From positions 30,256-94,255 of the forward strand of contig NZ_QKSM01000010.1 in NCBI RefSeq assembly GCF_003234185.1: a stretch of DNA of 64,000 nucleotides, written 5' to 3'. This document shows positions 62,091 to 64,000 of the stretch, in pieces. Under the pieces are notes generated by a model that did not search any database, was not told the origin of the DNA, and saw nothing but the letters and a program-made list of their open reading frames with translations. The position numbers and the translations under genes were made by a program. Source of the stretch: Curtobacterium sp. MCSS17_008 (GTDB taxonomy: Bacteria; Actinomycetota; Actinomycetes; Actinomycetales; Microbacteriaceae). The stretch's first letter is position 1, and each line of letters starts with the position of its first letter.

Positions 62091-63323
62091 ATGGCCACCG
62101 AGACCCGCACCCCGTTCGAAGAGCAGCGTTCCGCTCGTCCGCAGGTGCGCCCGCGTACCGAGGGGTGGACCCAGGCGCAGGACTCGGAGGGCCGCCCGCT
62201 CCTGCAGTTCGCGTCCCCGAAGCGGGGCAAGCCGCCGGTGCACCTGGCCGACCTGACGGTGGAGGAGCGGGTCGAGAAGGTCAAGGAGATCGGCCTGCCC
62301 GGCTTCCGCGCGAAGCAGCTGTCGACGCACTACTTCACGCGCTACTCGTCGGACCCGGCGACGATGACCGACCTGCCGGCCGCCCAGCGCGAGGAACTGG
62401 TGGCGGGCATGCTGCCGCCGCTGCTCACCGAGACCCGTCGTCTGGCGACCGACAAGGGCGACACGATCAAGTTCCTCTGGAAGCTGCACGACGGTGCCCT
62501 GGTCGAGTCGGTGCTCATGCGCTACCCCGGCCGCATCACGCTCTGCGTCTCGTCGCAGGCCGGGTGCGGCATGAACTGCCCGTTCTGCGCCACGGGCCAG
62601 GCCGGCCTCACGCGCAACATGTCGACGGCCGAGATCATCGAGCAGATCGTCCGCGCGAACGCGGCCATCGCCGCCGGTGAGCTCGGGGGCGACCCGCGCA
62701 AGGGCGGGCAGGACCGCGTCGACGCCGAGCGCGTCACGAACATCGTCTTCATGGGCATGGGGGAGCCGCTCGCGAACTACAAGCGGGTGATGGACGCCGT
62801 CCGGACGATGATCGCGCCGCAGCCGCACGGGCTCGGCATGAGCGCGCGGGGCATCACGGTCTCGACCGTCGGCCTGGTGCCGGCGATCAAGAAGCTCGCG
62901 GACGAGGACATCCCCCTGACCTTCGCGCTCTCGCTGCACGCGCCCGACGACGAGCTCCGCGACGAGCTCATCCCGGTGAACTCGCGGTGGAAGGCCGACG
63001 AGGCGATCGACGCCGCGTACGAGTACTACGCGAAGACGGGCCGTCGTGTCTCCATCGAGTACGCGCTCATCAAGGACATGAACGACCACGCCTGGCGCGC
63101 AGACCTGCTCGCCGAGAAGCTCAACGCGCGCGGCAAGGGGTGGGTGCACGTCAACCCGATCCCGCTCAACCCGACGCCCGGTTCCGTTTGGACCTCGTCG
63201 GAGCCCCACGTGCAGGACGAGTTCGTCCGCCGGCTCAACGCCGCGGGCATCCCGACGACGCTGCGGGACACCCGCGGCAAGGAGATCGACGGCGCCTGCG
63301 GCCAGTTGGCTGCGGCGGAGTAG
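62091..63323 (+). CDS. rlmN: Dual-specificity rRNA/tRNA adenine-C2 methyltransferase RlmN
   Basis: RlmN is a radical SAM enzyme that methylates C2 of A2503 in 23S rRNA and A37 in some tRNAs. The radical SAM motif is [19 protein letters not shown], followed by [10 protein letters not shown]; the methyl-carrying Cys near the end is in [11 protein letters not shown]. At 410 residues it is of normal length. A hairpin follows the stop. Confidence 0.96.
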   Translation: MATETRTPFEEQRSARPQVRPRTEGWTQAQDSEGRPLLQFASPKRGKPPVHLADLTVEERVEKVKEIGLPGFRAKQLSTHYFTRYSSDPATMTDLPAAQREELVAGMLPPLLTETRRLATDKGDTIKFLWKLHDGALVESVLMRYPGRITLCVSSQAGCGMNCPFCATGQAGLTRNMSTAEIIEQIVRANAAIAAGELGGDPRKGGQDRVDAERVTNIVFMGMGEPLANYKRVMDAVRTMIAPQPHGLGMSARGITVSTVGLVPAIKKLADEDIPLTFALSLHAPDDELRDELIPVNSRWKADEAIDAAYEYYAKTGRRVSIEYALIKDMNDHAWRADLLAEKLNARGKGWVHVNPIPLNPTPGSVWTSSEPHVQDEFVRRLNAAGIPTTLRDTRGKEIDGACGQLAAAE

Positions 63324-63343
63324 ACCGCTCGGCGGTCGAGCCT

Positions 63344-63375
63344 GGAGGCACGGTGCGGTTCCGCACCGTGCCTCC
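63344..63375 (+). terminator. Terminator after rlmN (related to the shared-arm family)
   Basis: Perfect 15-base arms (GGAGGCACGGTGCGG and complement) around TT, 20 bases after the rlmN stop. Confidence 0.8.
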
Positions 63376-63553
63376 CGTCGTTCCCGGGGCGGGACGCACG
63401 TCGGCCGCCCGTCGACGGAGCAGGGGACGTCGGGTCACGAGTGCCCACTCGACAGCGACTGCTCCATCGTCGAGCGCGATCGGCTGCGCGGTACCCCGCC
63501 TTCCGCGCGTTCTCGGGGAAGCCGGGGGACGACACGCCCGGGCGTCGACCCGG

Positions 63554-63583
63554 TTCGCCGAGCCCTGGGAGCGTGTGTAGAGT
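63554..63583 (+). promoter_or_regulatory. Probable rRNA operon promoter
   Basis: TTCGCC (63554-63559) and TAGAGT (63578-63583) are separated by 18 bases, followed by an A/T-richer start region. It is the best promoter between rlmN and the 16S gene. The stretch 63376-63550 holds nothing I can identify. Confidence 0.5.
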
Positions 63584-63717
63584 AATCACTCGTTGCCGCT
63601 GAGGCGGAGAACGGAACGGCCGGTTCGGTCGCCTCCGAGTCTCGCCTGGGCAACCAACTTCCAGCCCCTCTGATGATGTCCGCGGTTCGCGGTCGGAGTG
63701 GGGGGTGCGTCTGGTCC

Positions 63718-63729
63718 TTGAGAACTCAA
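63718..63729 (+). promoter_or_regulatory. rRNA leader motif (processing/antitermination region)
   Basis: TTGAGAACTCAA, followed by CAGCGTGC, is the conserved actinobacterial leader element found upstream of 16S genes. The leader from here to 63892 is markedly A/T-rich relative to the genome and contains no ORF. Confidence 0.65.
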
Positions 63730-63892
63730 CAGCGTGCACATTGTCAATGCCAATTATTTTGACCCCGTGCCTGGCCTGCTTCGGCGGGTTGGGTCGGAGG
63801 CAATTCCTTTTGGATTGAATTGATTGTCAGTAGACAGTCTTTACAGTCAAGATCAACTCGGCCATGTTCTTCGGGATGTGGTTGGTAATTTT

Positions 63893-64000
63893 TTTACGGA
63901 GAGTTTGATCCTGGCTCAGGACGAACGCTGGCGGCGTGCTTAACACATGCAAGTCGAACGATGATGCCCAGCTTGCTGGGTGGATTAGTGGCGAACGGGT
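63893..64000 (+). rRNA. 16S ribosomal RNA, 5' fragment
   Basis: AGAGTTTGATCCTGGCTCAG begins at 63900, about seven bases inside the expected mature end, followed by the universal GGACGAACGCTGGCGGCGTG segment and helix 6 sequence. The gene runs off the right edge of the window. Confidence 0.98.

Overview
This window is a very GC-rich actinobacterial chromosome segment. The gene order recA-recX-miaB-miaA-dapF-hflX-lexA, then hisC-hisB-hisH-hisA, parA-scpA-scpB-rluB-tyrA-cmk-der, together with the 16S rRNA start at the right edge, points to the family Microbacteriaceae. A Curtobacterium-like genus is my inference; no database was searched. Many genes have a TANNNT hexamer exactly six or seven bases before an ATG or GTG, the leaderless-promoter layout known from Actinobacteria.

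Region 1 (1-20921) is conserved housekeeping: DNA repair and SOS (recA, recX, lexA and a divergent LysM protein with two SOS-box-like sites), tRNA modification (miaA, miaB), lysine/peptidoglycan (dapF), ribosome rescue GTPase (hflX), histidine biosynthesis, chromosome condensation partners (parA-like, scpA, scpB), rRNA pseudouridylation (rluB with a long Gly-Arg-Asp repeat tail), tyrosine synthesis, cytidylate kinase and the ribosome-assembly GTPase Der. A frameshifted secreted protein and a small membrane protein follow (20937-22228).

Region 2 (22284-32110) is the most interesting part: a compact type VII secretion (ESX/WXG100) locus. It holds an EccC/EssC-type ATPase with an N-terminal FHA domain, a WXG100-like protein lacking the tryptophan, a coiled-coil protein, an EspG-like protein, and a 510-residue protein with a helical N-terminus and a C-terminal GXSXG lipase domain. 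The lipase gene overlaps a lipoprotein gene (candidate immunity protein). Downstream lie decayed, frameshifted and stop-interrupted copies of the lipase C-terminus, arranged around a second, related lipoprotein gene with an intact ribosome binding site. This looks like a polymorphic toxin-immunity locus with a graveyard of displaced toxin tips. It is visibly more A/T-rich than its surroundings.

Region 3 (32196-42508) is accessory chromosome: aldo/keto reductase, a RecQ helicase with a phosphoribosyltransferase-like C-terminus, lipoproteins, an endonuclease/exonuclease/phosphatase protein, membrane proteins, tRNA-Pro(GGG), VanZ-like protein, an SRPBCC protein and a DUF4166 protein.

Region 4 (42719-46811) is a leftward operon for four-carbon sugar-acid use: a KdgT-type permease, a DUF1537 kinase, a PdxA-like dehydrogenase and a DeoR regulator, preceded by two matching 17-bp inverted repeats centred 21 bp apart.

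Region 5 (46936-63323) holds a secreted metallophosphatase, a HupE/UreJ membrane protein, a BMP-like lipoprotein, a fatty acid desaturase, a free-standing adenylation-carrier-thioesterase synthetase, a Ser/Thr kinase fused to a GAF domain, a zinc-ribbon protein, a methyltransferase, a small ORF-AraC pair, a hydrolase, an NlpC/P60 peptidase and rlmN. Several genes in the window end in hairpins that share the same arm sequence. The window ends in the rRNA promoter, leader and first bases of 16S rRNA.
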